From positions 51,943,187-52,007,186 of the forward strand of contig NC_088301.1 in assembly GCF_032854445.1 (NCBI RefSeq): a stretch of 64,000 nucleotides of DNA, read 5' to 3'. Source of the DNA: Liolophura sinensis (Eukaryota; Mollusca; Polyplacophora; Chitonida; Chitonidae). The notes under the pieces were generated by a model, which ran no database searches, was not told the DNA's origin, and was given only the letters and a program-made list of their open reading frames with translations. The position numbers and the translations under genes are program-made. Below are positions 11,438 to 24,324 of this stretch, piece by piece; the first letter of the stretch is position 1, and each line of letters opens with the position of its first letter.

Positions 11438-12060
11438 GTGCTCATACAGTGTGGATGTGATCAATGATGGAAGCACGCAGTGGCAATGCTATCTGAAGGA
11501 AGTGCTCAAGTAGTGTGGATGTGGTCACTGAGGGATACAAGCAATGGAGATGTTTTAAGGGAGGTGCTCATACAGTGTGGATGTGATCAATGATGGAAGC
11601 ACGCAGTGGCAATGCTATCTGAAGGAAGTGCTCAAGTAGTGTGGATGTGGTCACTGAGGGATACAAGCAATGGAGATGTTTTAAGGGAGGTGCTCATACA
11701 GTGTGGATGTGATCAATGATGGAAGCACGCAGTGGCAATGCTATCTGAAGGAAGTGCTCAAGTAGTGTGGATTTGGTCACTGAGGGATACAAGCAATGGA
11801 GATGTTTTAAGGGAGGTGCTCATGCAGTGTGGATGTGATCAATGATGGAAGCGCGCAGTGGCAATGCTATCTGAAGGAAGTGCTCAAGTAGTGTGGATGT
11901 GGTCACTGAGGGGTACAAGCAATGGAGATGTTTTAAGGGAGGTGCTCATACAGTGTGGATGTGATCAATGATGGAAGCACGCAGTGACAATGCTATCTGA
12001 AGGAAATGCTCAAGTAGTGTGGATGTGGTCACTGAGGGATACAAGCAGTGGCAATTTTCT
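11438..12060. repeat. Satellite block: five near-identical 126-bp dimers
   Basis: The start of the unit (GTGCTCATACAGTGTGGATG) recurs at 11438, 11564, 11690, 11816 and 11942, exactly 126 bp apart. Each unit is two related monomers of 64 and 62 bp: one with GATCAATGATGGAAGCACGC and one with GGTCACTGAGGGATACAAGC. Copies differ by only a few bases, pointing to recent amplification. Confidence 0.9.
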
Positions 12061-13722
12061 GTTGTGGAAGTGCTCATGAAATGTATATGTGGTCACTGAA
12101 GGAAACACGCAGTGGCGATGTTGTCTGAATAAAGCGCCCATGAAGTGTTGAGGTGGTCACTGAGGAAAACACACACTGAGGAGTCCACGCAGTGGAGATG
12201 TTCTAAGAGAAGTGCTCATACAGTGTGGACGTGACTGATGCGGGAAGCACGCGATGACAACGTTATCTGAGTGAACTGCTCATCCAGTGTTGATCGATGC
12301 CTGAGGGAGTGTTCATACGATGTGTTTGTAGTCAATGAGGGAAGCACGCAGTGGTAATGTTATCTGAGGGAAGTGCCTCAAGCAGTGTGGATGTGGTCAA
12401 TGAGGGAAGCACTCAGTTGAGATGTTCTGAGGGAATGTGGTCACTGAGGGAAGAGCGCAGTGGGGATGTTCTGAGGGAAGTCCTCATACAGTGTGAATAT
12501 GGTCATGCATTGTCTCTAGCAAGTGCTCATGTTAATAAAGGCACGCAGTGGAGATGCTCTGAGAGAAGTGACCATATAGTGTGGATGTGATCAGGGGGGA
12601 ATTAAGCACGAAGTGATAATGTTTGGGGGAAGTGCTTATATGAGGAGCGTTAAGTCAGTTACTGCAGCACCCAGTGGCAATGTTGTCTGAAGGAAGTGTT
12701 TATACGGTGTGGATGTGGTCAATGAGAGAAAAGAGCAGCGGTAATGCTATCTGAGGGAGGTGGCCATGCGGTGTGGATGTGCTCACTGAAGGAAACACGC
12801 AGCTGAGGTGTTCTGAGGGAAATACTAATACAGTGTACTGTTGATATAGTCACTGAGAGAAATACGCAGTGGTAATGTTATGAAGTGAAGTGAAATAAAG
12901 TGAACATGCAGAATGGATATGGTCACTGAGGGAAACACGTAGGGGAGATGTTCTGAGGGAAAAGTCAATACCGTGTGGATGTGGTCACTGAGGGAAACAC
13001 GCAGTGGCAATGTTGTCTGAAGGAAGTACCAATGCATGGAATGTTTTAAGGAAAGTGCTCACACAGCGTGGATGTGATCAGTTAAGGAAATACGCAATAG
13101 CAATGTTATCTGAGGGATGTTCTCATGCAGCGTGGTCACTGAGGAACACATGCAGTGGCAATGTTGTGTGGGTTAAATGCTCCGGCATTGTGTGTTTACT
13201 CAATCAGGGAAGCACACAGGGTTAAGGTCATCTGAGGGAGTGCCCATGCAGTGTGGATGCGGCCACTGATGGAAGCACGCAGTTTTATTCTTGTGCTTAT
13301 ACAGTGTGGGTATGGTCACTGAGGGAAGCACACAGTGGAGATGCTCATAGAGAGTGGGTATGGTCACTGAATGAAGCACGCAGTGGTGATGTTGTCTAAA
13401 GGAAGTGCTTATACATACTTATGTGGTCACTGAGAGATACAAGCAGTAGAGCTGTTCTGAGGGAAGTGCTCATACAGTGTGGATGTGGCCACTGAGGGAA
13501 GCGTACAGCGGCAGTATTGCCTGGGGAAAGTGCTCACACAATGTGTGTGTGTATGCAATCAGGGAAGCTCGCAGTGGCGTAATGTTGTTTGAAGGAAGTC
13601 TTGATACGGTGTGGATGTAGGAATGCTCATGAAACAGCGAAACAGATAGTGGCTATATATTCCGAGGGGAGTCTTCATACAGTGTGGATGTGGTCACTGG
13701 GGGAACACACAGTGGGGATGTT
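12061..13722. repeat. Diverged monomers of the same ~63-bp satellite
   Basis: Irregular, heavily diverged copies of the monomer (core AGTGTGGATGTGGTCACTGAGG, then AAGCACGCAGTGGCAATGTT) continue to about 13722 with indels. Short open frames here (12351-12590, 13004-13225) follow the repeat and are not genes. Confidence 0.85.
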
Positions 13723-14966
13723 CATTTTCTTTAATTAAACATTTGTGAAAAGATTTGTACATATGTAAAATAACTTTTTATATGTATAAAAGAATTTTAC
13801 AAATGTACAATAAACGTTTAATTTACATATACAAAGAATAGGACATATGTACAATTTCTTTTAGGCGGAAGGCATATACAATCAGATAATAAATCCACCT
13901 GAAGAAGGAGAAAGTTTATAGTAAACTTTTTTTTATCTGAAAGCTAGTATGGAACTATACGATGGAACTATATGTAATATATTATGCAATATTATAACAC
14001 CCATGATTTTTAAATTTTGAAAAGTAGTATTTGTACCTTTACTTACCAGGTAATTAATACAATTTAGTTGGTACAGCCAAGTGCTCTTCATGTGGTCGCT
14101 GCTGCTGTACTTATATAGGTGTGATCATATGTATATAGGGAAGTATATACTTACTACGTATCGACTAGTATAACTTAACGGAGTAAGGTCCATGTGATGT
14201 ACTTATGAAAAAAAAAACATGAATCGTGTAAGAATGTATATAATCTGAACAAATTGATAAAAATAAGTGGTCGTAAAAAATAGATGTGCATGTTACACGT
14301 TTACAGTGAGAAAAAGTAAACATTCATTCTCAATATAGACCATATGTATGTGCTTACGCATTGTTGTGAAAATGATCTCAAAATCGCAGAAAGCAGACGA
14401 CGGTTAACCCCTGTTCAAATATTCGTATCGGTCGCAGTAGATTCCTCATTTATAGGACACACGTAGGGGTCACACTGCCACAACTTTTTCGTCTCATGCT
14501 AAGGCGAAAGCCTTGAACTAGCCTGGGGCAAATTCATGACCCCGTCTCAACACAGTGCATTCAAACTTGGCTGCTGTGGCTCTGACTGACGACACGACGA
14601 CGGTTCGCCCCCTCACAGGAAATTTCTCTTGTGTGTGAACATATAGTTTCGTTCATAATTAGCATCTGCTGAGGTCACTGAACTATGTAAGTAACCCCTT
14701 TTTATTCATTACTACAAAATAGCCGTTTAACAATGTAGTTCGGGTCGTATAGAACAACAGCTATGTACATGTATGAATCTGCTAATTCAGTCTATGCTGA
14801 ACTATAACCCTTATACAGCTGAGCTAACTTCTTGGATATAACGCATAGAGATAGGAGCGTGCGTAGACCCTCTATAGGCCTACCTGTCTGGCTGCCCAAA
14901 ATTGTTTTTCATCTTCAAACAGACATACAGCCTTCCATTAGTGTTGACTTCCCTACAAACTTGAGG
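13723..14966. other. AT-rich spacer upstream of the universal stress protein gene
   Basis: Begins with several partly palindromic GTACATATGTA-like motifs (about 13757-13850), then unique sequence. The 5'UTR and promoter of the next gene must lie in its right part. The frame of that gene is open back to 14832, but no ATG occurs in it before 14967. Confidence 0.4.
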
Positions 14967-17900
14967 ATGGAAGAGTCTCCGAATGTACAGACAGAAAAGA
15001 CCGTGACCGTGACTAAATCCGTCACCGTGAAGAAGACGGACGATCCGAATGAGACGGCCACGCCCACTGGGATCGACAACCCAAAGGAGGTGACGGCAAG
15101 CCCCGTCTACACCGACAACCCTATGAAGACGGTGACGGTCAGATCCGCGGACACCGACAACCCGGAGGATGCGACCACCCCAACGGAGAAGGCCCCATCG
15201 GAGGAGACAGAGTCCACGGAAACGACGGAAGGAACTACCCCTACCCCCAGCCCAACCCCCGGGCTAAGAGTGCTAATTGCTGTGGACGATAAACCTCAAT
15301 CTAACGATGCCCTGGAATGTAAGTTAAAAGTTGCAGATTGCATGAGACAGGTTTGAGGACCCATGTACTCGATTCTTCTATAGAGGCTGACTGCCTGTAT
15401 AACCACTGGCTACAAAGAGTCTGTAACATGCATACACTCGGCCTTTTTTTTACATGTATCTTATGATATACAAGCATGTTTGTATATGTATAATACGTGT
15501 ATGTATGTATGTATGTATGTATGTATCAGCTCGACTGGAAGAGGGGATGACCCAGACATCTGAGCTGGCCTAATCTTGATAGTGGTCATATCAGATTCAA
15601 TATATATCAGCTATACATGTATATAAAGAACACCTGCAGATGTGTGTTCTGTATGAAACTTGTATTTATGCTGTGGTTCTGTATCATGACATATGTAAGA
15701 AATTTCTGCGTGCATGATCTTAACATGTGCGCGGTTTGTATTCTCCAGTTGAGATTACGAACGAGTAAATCAGTGAAATAGTTGCTGTAAATGGACAGAA
15801 TAATGCATATATACTGTATAAGTGGACAAATATTTGACCTACATTTGCCATGCCGGTAATTGTTCGCATGAAATTATAACCACGTGGTAGTTATATACTT
15901 TATAATATTGGACTACCCAGAGCATGAGGCATTTGACATTTACAGAGGATCAGAGTCAATGATACATAACAGAAATTCACGAGCCAAGAATAGGCATACA
16001 GCCATGTCATTGTTCCATTTCATCTAATGATACGATCTCACCAGAGCCATTCAGTCAGAATGAATGTTGTTTTACCAAGAACAGACAGTTAACAGTTAAA
16101 AACAGCAGAATGATTTTATTAAGTTACAAGAAGGTGGATAAACCAGGACCGTGTACAATTCATTTTTATTACATAGTTTGTTAAGCGATATACATGTTTA
16201 TCAACACCTGCATATGTATAGCCTCCCATCTATGTATTATCCCACTAGCGTAAGGTAATGATGAGACTATCTTTAAAAAGTTTTTTTCTTCTTTCTGTTG
16301 GTGTTTCTTTTAACTAGCAATCGAGCACTATACGGCACAATTATACGTGTTTATACATTTATATCTATTTCTTATACTTCAGGGTATGCCAAGAATATCC
16401 ACAGGCCCAACAACGAGGTACTACTCGGCCATTGTTCAAATATCAAGATGCCAGACTACAATGCGAGTAAGAGTGACCTAATGATGCGTGTCAGTCATAG
16501 CATGCATGCACTTTATATGACCAGTGCAAACTATGTCCACGTATGTAGTAACGGCTGAATTTCTCTGTACTTTGATCTTCCATTCAATTAATCAGCAAGG
16601 TAACGGTAAACGTTATACAAATCCCCTCGCTAGTAATGACATGTCACTAAATGCTTGCATGTGACATCTCGTGTTATATAATAATAGACCTTAAATTTTG
16701 AAGGGGTGATAAGTTTTACTCCCTATGTACACCTCGCCTTACATTAAAGCTTAATGAGATAGAAGACAATATGCATAGCTTTACCTACATTCCTCTTTAT
16801 GCATATAATTAATCTGAATTTATGATATTCCCCTTAGTACATGTTGTGTAAGCTGCATATGCACTAGACTTGAGAACAACTCGGCCATTAGGTCAGAGTA
16901 AAAGAATCGTTCAGGTAATTAATATGCACAAAATCTAAACTTAATTTTCAGTGTCTCCGTCACTATATAATAATCTTTGATGATGTTTGCATATATAGGA
17001 ATTATATCAGAAAGATCAGAAGAAAATGCCCTTAGCATTATTCTGAATGAATTTCCCACTCAAGTTACAATATTTCTCCCCTTATACATATTGTGTGTTA
17101 TGGAATAAAAGTTTGACAGTCATTGGACCATGATAGATTGGTGTAAACCGAACTTTTTCAAAGAAGTTAGCCCACAAGTTCCCCGTTAAGGTGTAATAAC
17201 CATGCGTCAGATCTGATGAATGTATTAGAACAATCGATTACTTGGGTATTTTGTATTGTCGACACCAAGTTTAACAATGATTGGCCAGTGAACTGGGATA
17301 AAAATGGACCCTATCAAAATGGTTAACTGGACATGCAGTCGGAACCTGGGAATTAATACATTTCCACCAATTAAATACGAACGCGAGGGGGCTTAATAAT
17401 GGCATTACTCAAGCTATATATATTTCCTTAATTGTGGAAAAGGGAGCCGAGGTTGTTAGCGTGCCGGTGCCACGCAATGATCAAGGAGCCCCTCCCCAAT
17501 GTGGTCGCTGGTTTCCTCTCCGGCTGTATGCGCGGGAAGGTCTTGCAGAAACCTGCGGATGGTCGTGGGTTCCCCCGGGCTCTGTTCAATTTCCTCCCTC
17601 CATAATGCTGACCGCCAACGTATAAGTGAAATATTCTTTAGTATACGGCGTCAAACACCAATCAAATGAATAAATAAATAATTGTGGAAAATGTTATCAT
17701 ATACAGACACACATACATACACTTTCACCCTGAGCAAGTTTACGTGATTTTATAGGCTCCTAAAACATTCTGGCTATATATTGTCAAGTTATAGGGTAAC
17801 ATGATCTGTATTGGTCAGCATTAGCTATGACTACACAGTGTGAGCAATTCTGGGCCAGGGACGCCTAACAAACGACAATTAACATCATGTTTTACCTAAT

Positions 17901-19867
17901 TCTGCTTAAGCCCTGGTGCCAGTGGTGTGTGTAAGTTACTACTTTTATACGGTTTACATAAATAGTTAGAATTAAACCCTAAATGAGATAAAGCTTGTTC
18001 GATCATGGGTTTGTCTGACCGAATGTCATGCAACTACCACACTGTTGTCGCCGCTTTAGTTTTATTATCCATACTGTAGTCTTTTGTTTTGTATAGATGC
18101 ATGTGTTAGCTCAATACTTATATTTAAATACTATATTCGACTAATAGCTTGCTGTTTCCTGCATCAAGATACTAACCCCTAAGGCTATGTGTGGAACCAT
18201 TATGCTGAAGAGGTTTGTGCATTAAGTACAAACACGTAATTCTCTCTGTTTATTCGTGTACTGGCCGCAGTGTTATACAAATCACTTCGGAAACAGAAGA
18301 ACATTTCAATAGTTTTAATAATGACTTTTATAATATATTCTCTCTTATAAATTAAAACGCCGGTTATACTTGTGAAGTTGAATAAACTATTATTTTACTA
18401 ATTTTACGTGCATCCGTCTGTATGTATGCACCACCATATAACAAAGCAGTTTGTCGACTGGAAGATGGTTTTGACAAATTGCATTGATTCTCGGAAGGCC
18501 TCTAAAATTGTAAATACAAAGTCATGTAAGAAATGTAACACAGCTTACCCTCCTATTTTGTACTTTCTTGTCATCTGCGGGTAACACAAGCTCTGACTGA
18601 TGTTTCTCATATGCAAGAAATGCGCACTGCTACGCTATCCTTTTGCAAGCACTATTATCTCCTTGTAGTAAAGATTTCCTCGAGAAAAATACTGAATACT
18701 TCGAATTTCATGGCAAAGTTTTCAAAACGTGTAAGATAAGCATTTCATTGGGTAGTGTTCAGCTAATTGTAGTTTCGAGCTCCCTTACAGTAATACTGTA
18801 CACAAATATACCTTACACTCACCAACACCCCACAAATAATGAATATGTACAAATTCCCTTTCCAATTCAGGATTTTAACCTGAATCTGGTGTGTCCCAAC
18901 CTCTGAAATGCACCTTTAGCAAATAGAAGACGGTCCTTTCTGCACCTAAATATAAGCACCGTTTAGATATATACACGTAACCAAGTCTATAGCCTGCAGA
19001 GGCCGTTATATACGTTGCAAGGTTTAACCAGTCAAGCCTTTTGGCTGTGGAAAGAGCACAACACCCCAGTTAAATCAAAACCAACAATATCTTACAAACA
19101 ATCTGGGACAAAAGTTTATCGTTGTTTATTGTTACTGAGGTAGTCTTAGACAAATGTCCAAATAGGATATATCGTCGTACCATGCATTCGTAAGGTTTTC
19201 CTTTTCATCCAGTATAGCAGAAAGCTAGGACAAGCCAATGCATCCAGGAGAAATACCCAATAAACTATCAGGAAGACTTGTAATTACATCCTTTTCGTTT
19301 TTCAGGCCCAGGTTTGGTGAAAGAGGTGATGTTTAAAGCAGAGACTCAAGATTCTGAAATCGGCAGAAAAGCGAACGAGGTTCTTGCAAAGCATGGGGTA
19401 AGCCATCTTTCATCTATAAATATACTTTGAAAAAATTCTGATAAAAATAAAACTTGTCAAGTCGATCAGTCAATAGATTTATTGGAAAGCTATCGATAAA
19501 ATAATCAGTGTTAATTAATTTAATCCTACAATAAACATTACAAAATATAAAGTATAAATCTTTTGATTTTATCATGCAGCATTGCCCAATACAATATGTA
19601 CTCATCAGCGAATTCAGATTACTTCATTCCCTTTATATTTTTTTTTAGTTTTCAGGAAAGTTTATCACTTTGTTGGGGAAGCCGGCCGAATCAATTGTTG
19701 ATGCGGTGCAAGAGAGACACGTTAATTTGGTGGTCATCGGAAAACGGCACATGGGCAAACTGAAGAAGAAGATCAGCGGAAGCGTCAGCAGTCACGTGAT
19801 TAGTCATGCACACGTCCCTGTCCTTGTGTGTCCAGAGCCAAAAAAAGATCACAAACATGACAAATGA
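14967..19867 (+). CDS. Universal stress protein (UspA-domain) with disordered N-terminal extension
   Basis: Exons: 14967-15318, 16383-16466, 19306-19397, 19649-19867; all junctions in phase, 248 residues. Residues 1-99 are low complexity, rich in Thr, Pro, Glu and Asp with repeated DNP motifs. The USP fold starts at about 101 (RVLIAVDD) and runs to VPVLVCPEP near the C-terminus, followed by a basic KKDHKHDK tail. USPs are alpha/beta nucleotide-binding proteins linked to stress tolerance and are expanded in molluscs. The ATP motif G-x2-G-x9-G-S reads G207-KR-H210-x9-G220-S221, so the second glycine is His. The start was chosen because 14967 is the first in-frame ATG and has a strong context (A at -3, G at +4). 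An upstream noncoding exon cannot be excluded. The specific role is unknown. Confidence 0.88.
15499..15526. repeat. (GTAT)n microsatellite
   Basis: Seven uninterrupted 4-bp units in intron 1 of the universal stress protein gene. Confidence 0.85.
17443..17681 (+). mobile_element. Nin-DC-type SINE flanked by a 12-bp target-site duplication
   Basis: Near full-length copy in intron 2 of the stress-protein gene: degenerate tRNA-like head, GATGGTCGTGGGTTCCCCCG body, ATAATGCTGACCGCC and TATAAGTGAAATATTC 3' domain, AATAAATAAAT tail. AATTGTGGAAAA flanks it exactly at 17430-17441 and 17680-17691, showing retroposition by a LINE-type machinery. Confidence 0.88.
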
Positions 19868-22000
19868 TTTGGTTCCGCAGCACTTATACTCAGCGCCTGT
19901 ATTTATTTTCTTGCCACCCTCAAAGGATGACTGTCATATTCATCATTTCAGGATCACTTTCCGTCGAAAACTGATAATCATTGTGGTACGGAATCTGTAA
20001 ATTGATCAGTATATATATAATTGCATTTGGCGGAATACTTTGTGCGCAGTTTTACATTTTTTATAAGTTTCTTATATTTTTGAAGATATTCATTTATGCT
20101 TATAACAGATTCTTATGTCTGCAACCGCCTGCGTAACCTGGTATAACGCAATATGATGGTTAGGTGTGCATGTTAAAGATTTGTAATCTCACTAAAAATG
20201 CTGACATGGCAGACTAGATGAATTTGGAGTTGGTGGTAGTAGTAGTTATCGTGTGAAAGGCGAAAACTACCAGTGTGTCATTTTCCTGAAAACTTTTCAT
20301 GCCAGGGTATCTCTTATTAAAAACTTATATATGTTTCACGACATCGTCAGCATGAACAGAGGAGATGTCTCACTGTCTACGTAGTCTGTATGCTGAACAG
20401 TATACATAAATATAGTACCGTATATAAATGACCGTAAATGGACTGGCTTTGTACATTGCAGGCTATACAGCCATTTGGAAGCAAAACATTGCATTTGCTA
20501 AACATGACAAATCCAGTTTTCATATGTAGCATTCATATCTGTAATCGAGCCCGTATAATTTCAGCATTGTATCTTGCCAGTATTATATTAAGTCAACCAT
20601 TTGCTTCACTCGAAAAACTAATACATAAGATGGTAATATACCAAATCTAAAACTCTAGGCAAGTGTTGCACGTCGTACGCGTACACTGTTCACTACTGCT
20701 GGCAACATCCATAAAATATCCATTGCTTGTGTAAAGTGGTTTCAGGTACACGACACACTAAAAAGTATAGCTAGGTGGCATGCAAGTGATGTATGTGTTG
20801 TGTGTGTAGCTGCATCGTATGATGACATGTTTTCTCTGAAGTGCGAAATGATTACCAGGAGCAGCCCGGTATAGGTCAAGGACAAACCATTTGTTTCGCT
20901 GCGTACTTGTGTGCATGCTGGATGAAGGTAGTTGGCTATATATGCTTAGGTGGTTTCGTGTTCTGTATAGGCTTATGTACAGTGTGTGTTGTGAAACAGG
21001 AGTCTGCTAACTTGAGGGTATTATAATTTATGTATATATATACACTTATAAATGATACATTCCTGAATTTCGAAAGCCATTGACAATGTAACTGCGGTGC
21101 ATATGGATTCCGTACGCTATGATGTTATTACATGTAATGTGTATTTGACAAACAGCATATAAAGTGTTTGCTTACTTTTCATACATTCTGGTTTGTCATT
21201 GTGTATATAGGTACGTATAAAAAACATGCTCTTTTGAAATAGCAAATATAGCTGATATTCCACAACCTGGACTTTTGTCCTCAGAACCTACGATGATCTC
21301 GTGGGTCGAGGTGGATTTGCATTCCGTATGGATATGAAGAAGGGGAAATTTGTCTGTTTTTACGCCGCACTGCAAGACAGCTTGAAAAGGATGTCTGTTA
21401 AACCTATAGGGTGGTTGCCGAAACAGGACCATGCATGGACGGTAGAAACATTTCACAACGACTTGTGCCGATGTGAAATCGCGGTTCGTGGATAGATGCT
21501 TGTCTTTATTAGTGACTATATGACACACAATATGTGGGCTCAAGCCTTGGGCAGGGAATTTGTCCTTTCTCTAGCTCCCAGTGCTAATGTGACCATTTGC
21601 AAAGTCTAAACTTTATTAAAGACCACGTTCATGTCTTCCACCAACACGTAGTAAAGATAGTCGGTGTTTGCCAAAGGTTGGTGGTTTACCTCCCCCCTCC
21701 CCCATGCAGCAACCCCGTGTTCCCTCCACCCATAAAACTTATTTCCGTCATATATAATACAATCTTATCAATAAATAAATAGATAAATAAAACCGCAGCC
21801 AGTCCATTGGGGTCGGCCAACAATTGGTTTTGTAGAAGAATACATTAAAAACGGCTTAAGCGAGCGCACCAGACAAAATAAAACATACCCTACTTGAATA
21901 CATATATCTGCAAGGAGATCAAGAGCTTCCTTCAGCGTCAACCACCTTTACTACTAGAAGGATACGCTTCATGCGCAGAAAGATATCCACTGTTATATTT
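19868..22000. other. Intergenic spacer after the universal stress protein gene
   Basis: Probable 3'UTR at the left (an ATTAAA variant poly(A) signal at 20316-20321). An open frame at 21301-21495 has no recognised homology and no convincing splice context. Nothing else is supported. Confidence 0.4.
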
Positions 22001-22260
22001 GCTTATTTGATTGGTGTTTTATGCCGTACTCAAGAATAATTCACTTTTACGACTGCGGCCAGGATAATGGTGAGAGGAAACCGGGCAGAACCCGGGGGAA
22101 ACCCACGGCCATCTCCAAGTTGCTGGCAGACCTTCCCACGTACGGCCGGAGAGGAAGTCATCATGACCTGGACTTGAACTCACAGTGACCGCAGTGGTGA
22201 GAGGCTCCAGGGTTATTACGCTGTGTTAGCGCGCTATAACCAACTGAGCCACGGAGGCCC
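22001..22260 (-). mobile_element. Full-length Nin-DC-type SINE
   Basis: Reads on the minus strand from a tRNA-like head (GGCCTCCGTGGCTCAGTTGG, A-box; GTGAGTTCAAGTCC, degenerate B-box) to the AATCAAATAAGC end. An imperfect target duplication, ATC(C/G)ACTGTT, flanks it. Confidence 0.88.
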
Positions 22261-23151
22261 ATCGACTGTTGTAATAGGCCTATACAGATTATCCAGTGGT
22301 TCTGCATATGGCGCATTAGTGGCATTTTCACACCAGTATTTGCTATATAGAACGAGATATGCAGCTAGACACATTTCAAAAGCGATACTGATAATGTAAA
22401 TCTGGACAAGTCTTCTTCACACTATGCATGGTATATTGTCTAAATTGGTTTGTTGGTTTTAAGCCATTCGTATACATTTAAAACATTAAAGAAATATGCA
22501 TATGCAGTTTGAAGTCCAGATAAAACAGTATTTATAACTTTAGTCTGTGCATAGCTGGTGATTTTATGGCATTTATGAATTTATGAATTTATAGTGACAA
22601 TATTTGCGCATGCACACCGAGGAGATACCTGAGTAATCCATATGCATGGCACTCTTAACAAGTATGTCCAAGGTATTCAAACAGATACTTTTATGTGTTT
22701 AAAATTGTACAGCCAGTATTCTAATTGATAAATATAAAAACTATACAGTTTCCCAGTCAGACCTCTTAGAAAAGTCTAATCTCGAGGAACTCACCATGAT
22801 CCAAACGTTCAGCCCAAACGTTCATGAGAAACGCATTGCGTTAAATTTACCTTTACCATTCTTAATGCCAACGGATGACAGGGAATGAAAAGTCAATGTA
22901 GAGCATGCGTTTGTACGGTTTTCATGACTCGTTGCTTAATTCAAGTGAAATAATATTGCCACGATATTAAATGATTGATTGCAGTTAAGACGTGGGAGTA
23001 AGATATACCTAACCCGTAAATTTTAAAGGACAATACCAACGAAATTTCACCGGGGTTGAGTTATACAGATCTTTTTTCACCAAGTCATACAACCCGCCAC
23101 TCCACATGAGTCAGTTTCAATACAAGCGATTAAATGACTAATGTCTCAGAC
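22261..23151. other. Spacer without recognised features
   Basis: AT-rich intergenic sequence. No coding or RNA gene signal was seen on either strand. Confidence 0.45.
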
Positions 23152-23480
23152 GGAGTGAGTGAGTGCTTGGGGTTTAACGTCGTGCTTAACAATTTTTCCG
23201 TCATATGACGACGAAGAAATGCTTAGAGTGCATGTAATGTGCCTCCTTGTTGCAGGACGGATTTCCACCGCTCTTTTATCTAGTGACTGAGACGCCTTAC
23301 TGAAGGCAAGTAAGCAGCCCCGCCCGAGCCATTATACTGATACGGGTCAACCAGTCGTTACACTATCACCTTCATGCTTTAAGGTCTTAGGTTTGACTCG
23401 ACCCAAGATTGACCCTGATTCTACCGCTCCAGAAGCGGACGCTCTACCAACCGTACTATCGGGGCCGGTGTCTCAGAAAG
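23152..23480 (-). mobile_element. Second SINE family with tRNA-like head
   Basis: On the minus strand a tRNA-like head begins near 23480 (CCGGCCCCGATAGTACGGTT, then GGTAGAGCG; B-box region GGGTCAATCTTGGGTCGAGT). The body contains GGCGGGGCTGCTTACTTGCC and ATTACATGCACTCTAAGC, and it ends in CCCCAAGCACTCACTCACTC. It is unrelated in body to the Nin-DC copies. Similar elements are common in molluscs (from general knowledge). Confidence 0.7.
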
Positions 23481-24070
23481 AAGTGATGCATGTGTTGATT
23501 GAATGGGCGGTGCAGCAACAACGTAATACTGATGTCAGCATACACAGAATGGTTGTGTGGCAGTCGGTGTTCTGTAGCTATTTGCCAACAAGAGATGTTT
23601 ATGCATCCCTGACACCGACGATTTTTCATACATCGTAATTCTACACTTACTTGTCATGAGACTGTTTCTCTGGTGTATAACGTCAGCCATTATTGTTTCT
23701 TTTCCTTATTATTATGTAGCTACTCATAAATTTGTGATTTGTGGAGTATAAATAATTGTTTTGCTGTGGAAATTGGTATTGCCGTCATACTTTTTGTCAT
23801 CAGGGACAGCTGTGTAGATGATGCGAATGGCCCTAACTATAGGTACACGGCGCTTACAGTTAAAGTATAAAATTGTTACCCCGGTAATGTGTAGCCTTAT
23901 AAAGTCATAAAAAGCGAAATGAAAGTACATATCTGCTAGCTGTAATCACTTTGAAATCATTATGGCATCAAAATCATCTAGAAAGCTATATATAGTAGGG
24001 GTTATCGGACGCATTCTCCACGCTGGATTTTCTTGGAAGAAAGCAACGCGTAAATTGTGTCGCTTGATCA

Positions 24071-24324
24071 TTTTATTTATTTATTTATTCGATTGGTGTT
24101 TTACGCCGTACTCAAGAATATTTCACTTATACGACGGCGGCCAGCATTATGGTGGGTGGAAACCGGGCAGAACCCGGGGGAAACCCAAGACCATCCGCAG
24201 GTTGCTGAGAGACCTTCCCACGCACGGCCGGAGAGGAAGCCAGCATTGGCTGGACTTGAACTCACAGCGACCGCACTGGTGAGAGGCCCCTGGGTCATTA
24301 CGCTGCGTAGCGCGCTAAGCGACG
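24071..24324 (-). mobile_element. Full-length Nin-DC-type SINE
   Basis: Well-preserved copy: ATTTATTTATTTATTCGATTGG start on the plus strand, CGCCGTACTCAAGAATATTT, CCGGGCAGAACCCGGGGGAA and a tRNA-head remnant at the right. GATC(A/G)TTTTA flanks it as a probable target duplication. Confidence 0.88.

Noticed and set aside
12351-13225. Plus-strand frames in the satellite
   Set aside because: The 63-bp monomer is a multiple of three, so frames persist by chance; no conserved product.
21196-21543. Overlapping frames on both strands (GRGGFAFRMDMKKGKF on plus)
   Set aside because: No family was recognised and flanking splice sites are unconvincing; could be a decayed gene fragment but not supportable.
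22201-22260. tRNA-like sequence (A-box and B-box) on the minus strand
   Set aside because: It is the head of a SINE, not a functional tRNA gene; the same head recurs in other copies and cannot form a full cloverleaf.
23393-23638. Plus-strand frame TRPKIDPDSTAPEADAL...
   Set aside because: It overlaps the tRNA-like head of the second SINE family, read in antisense.
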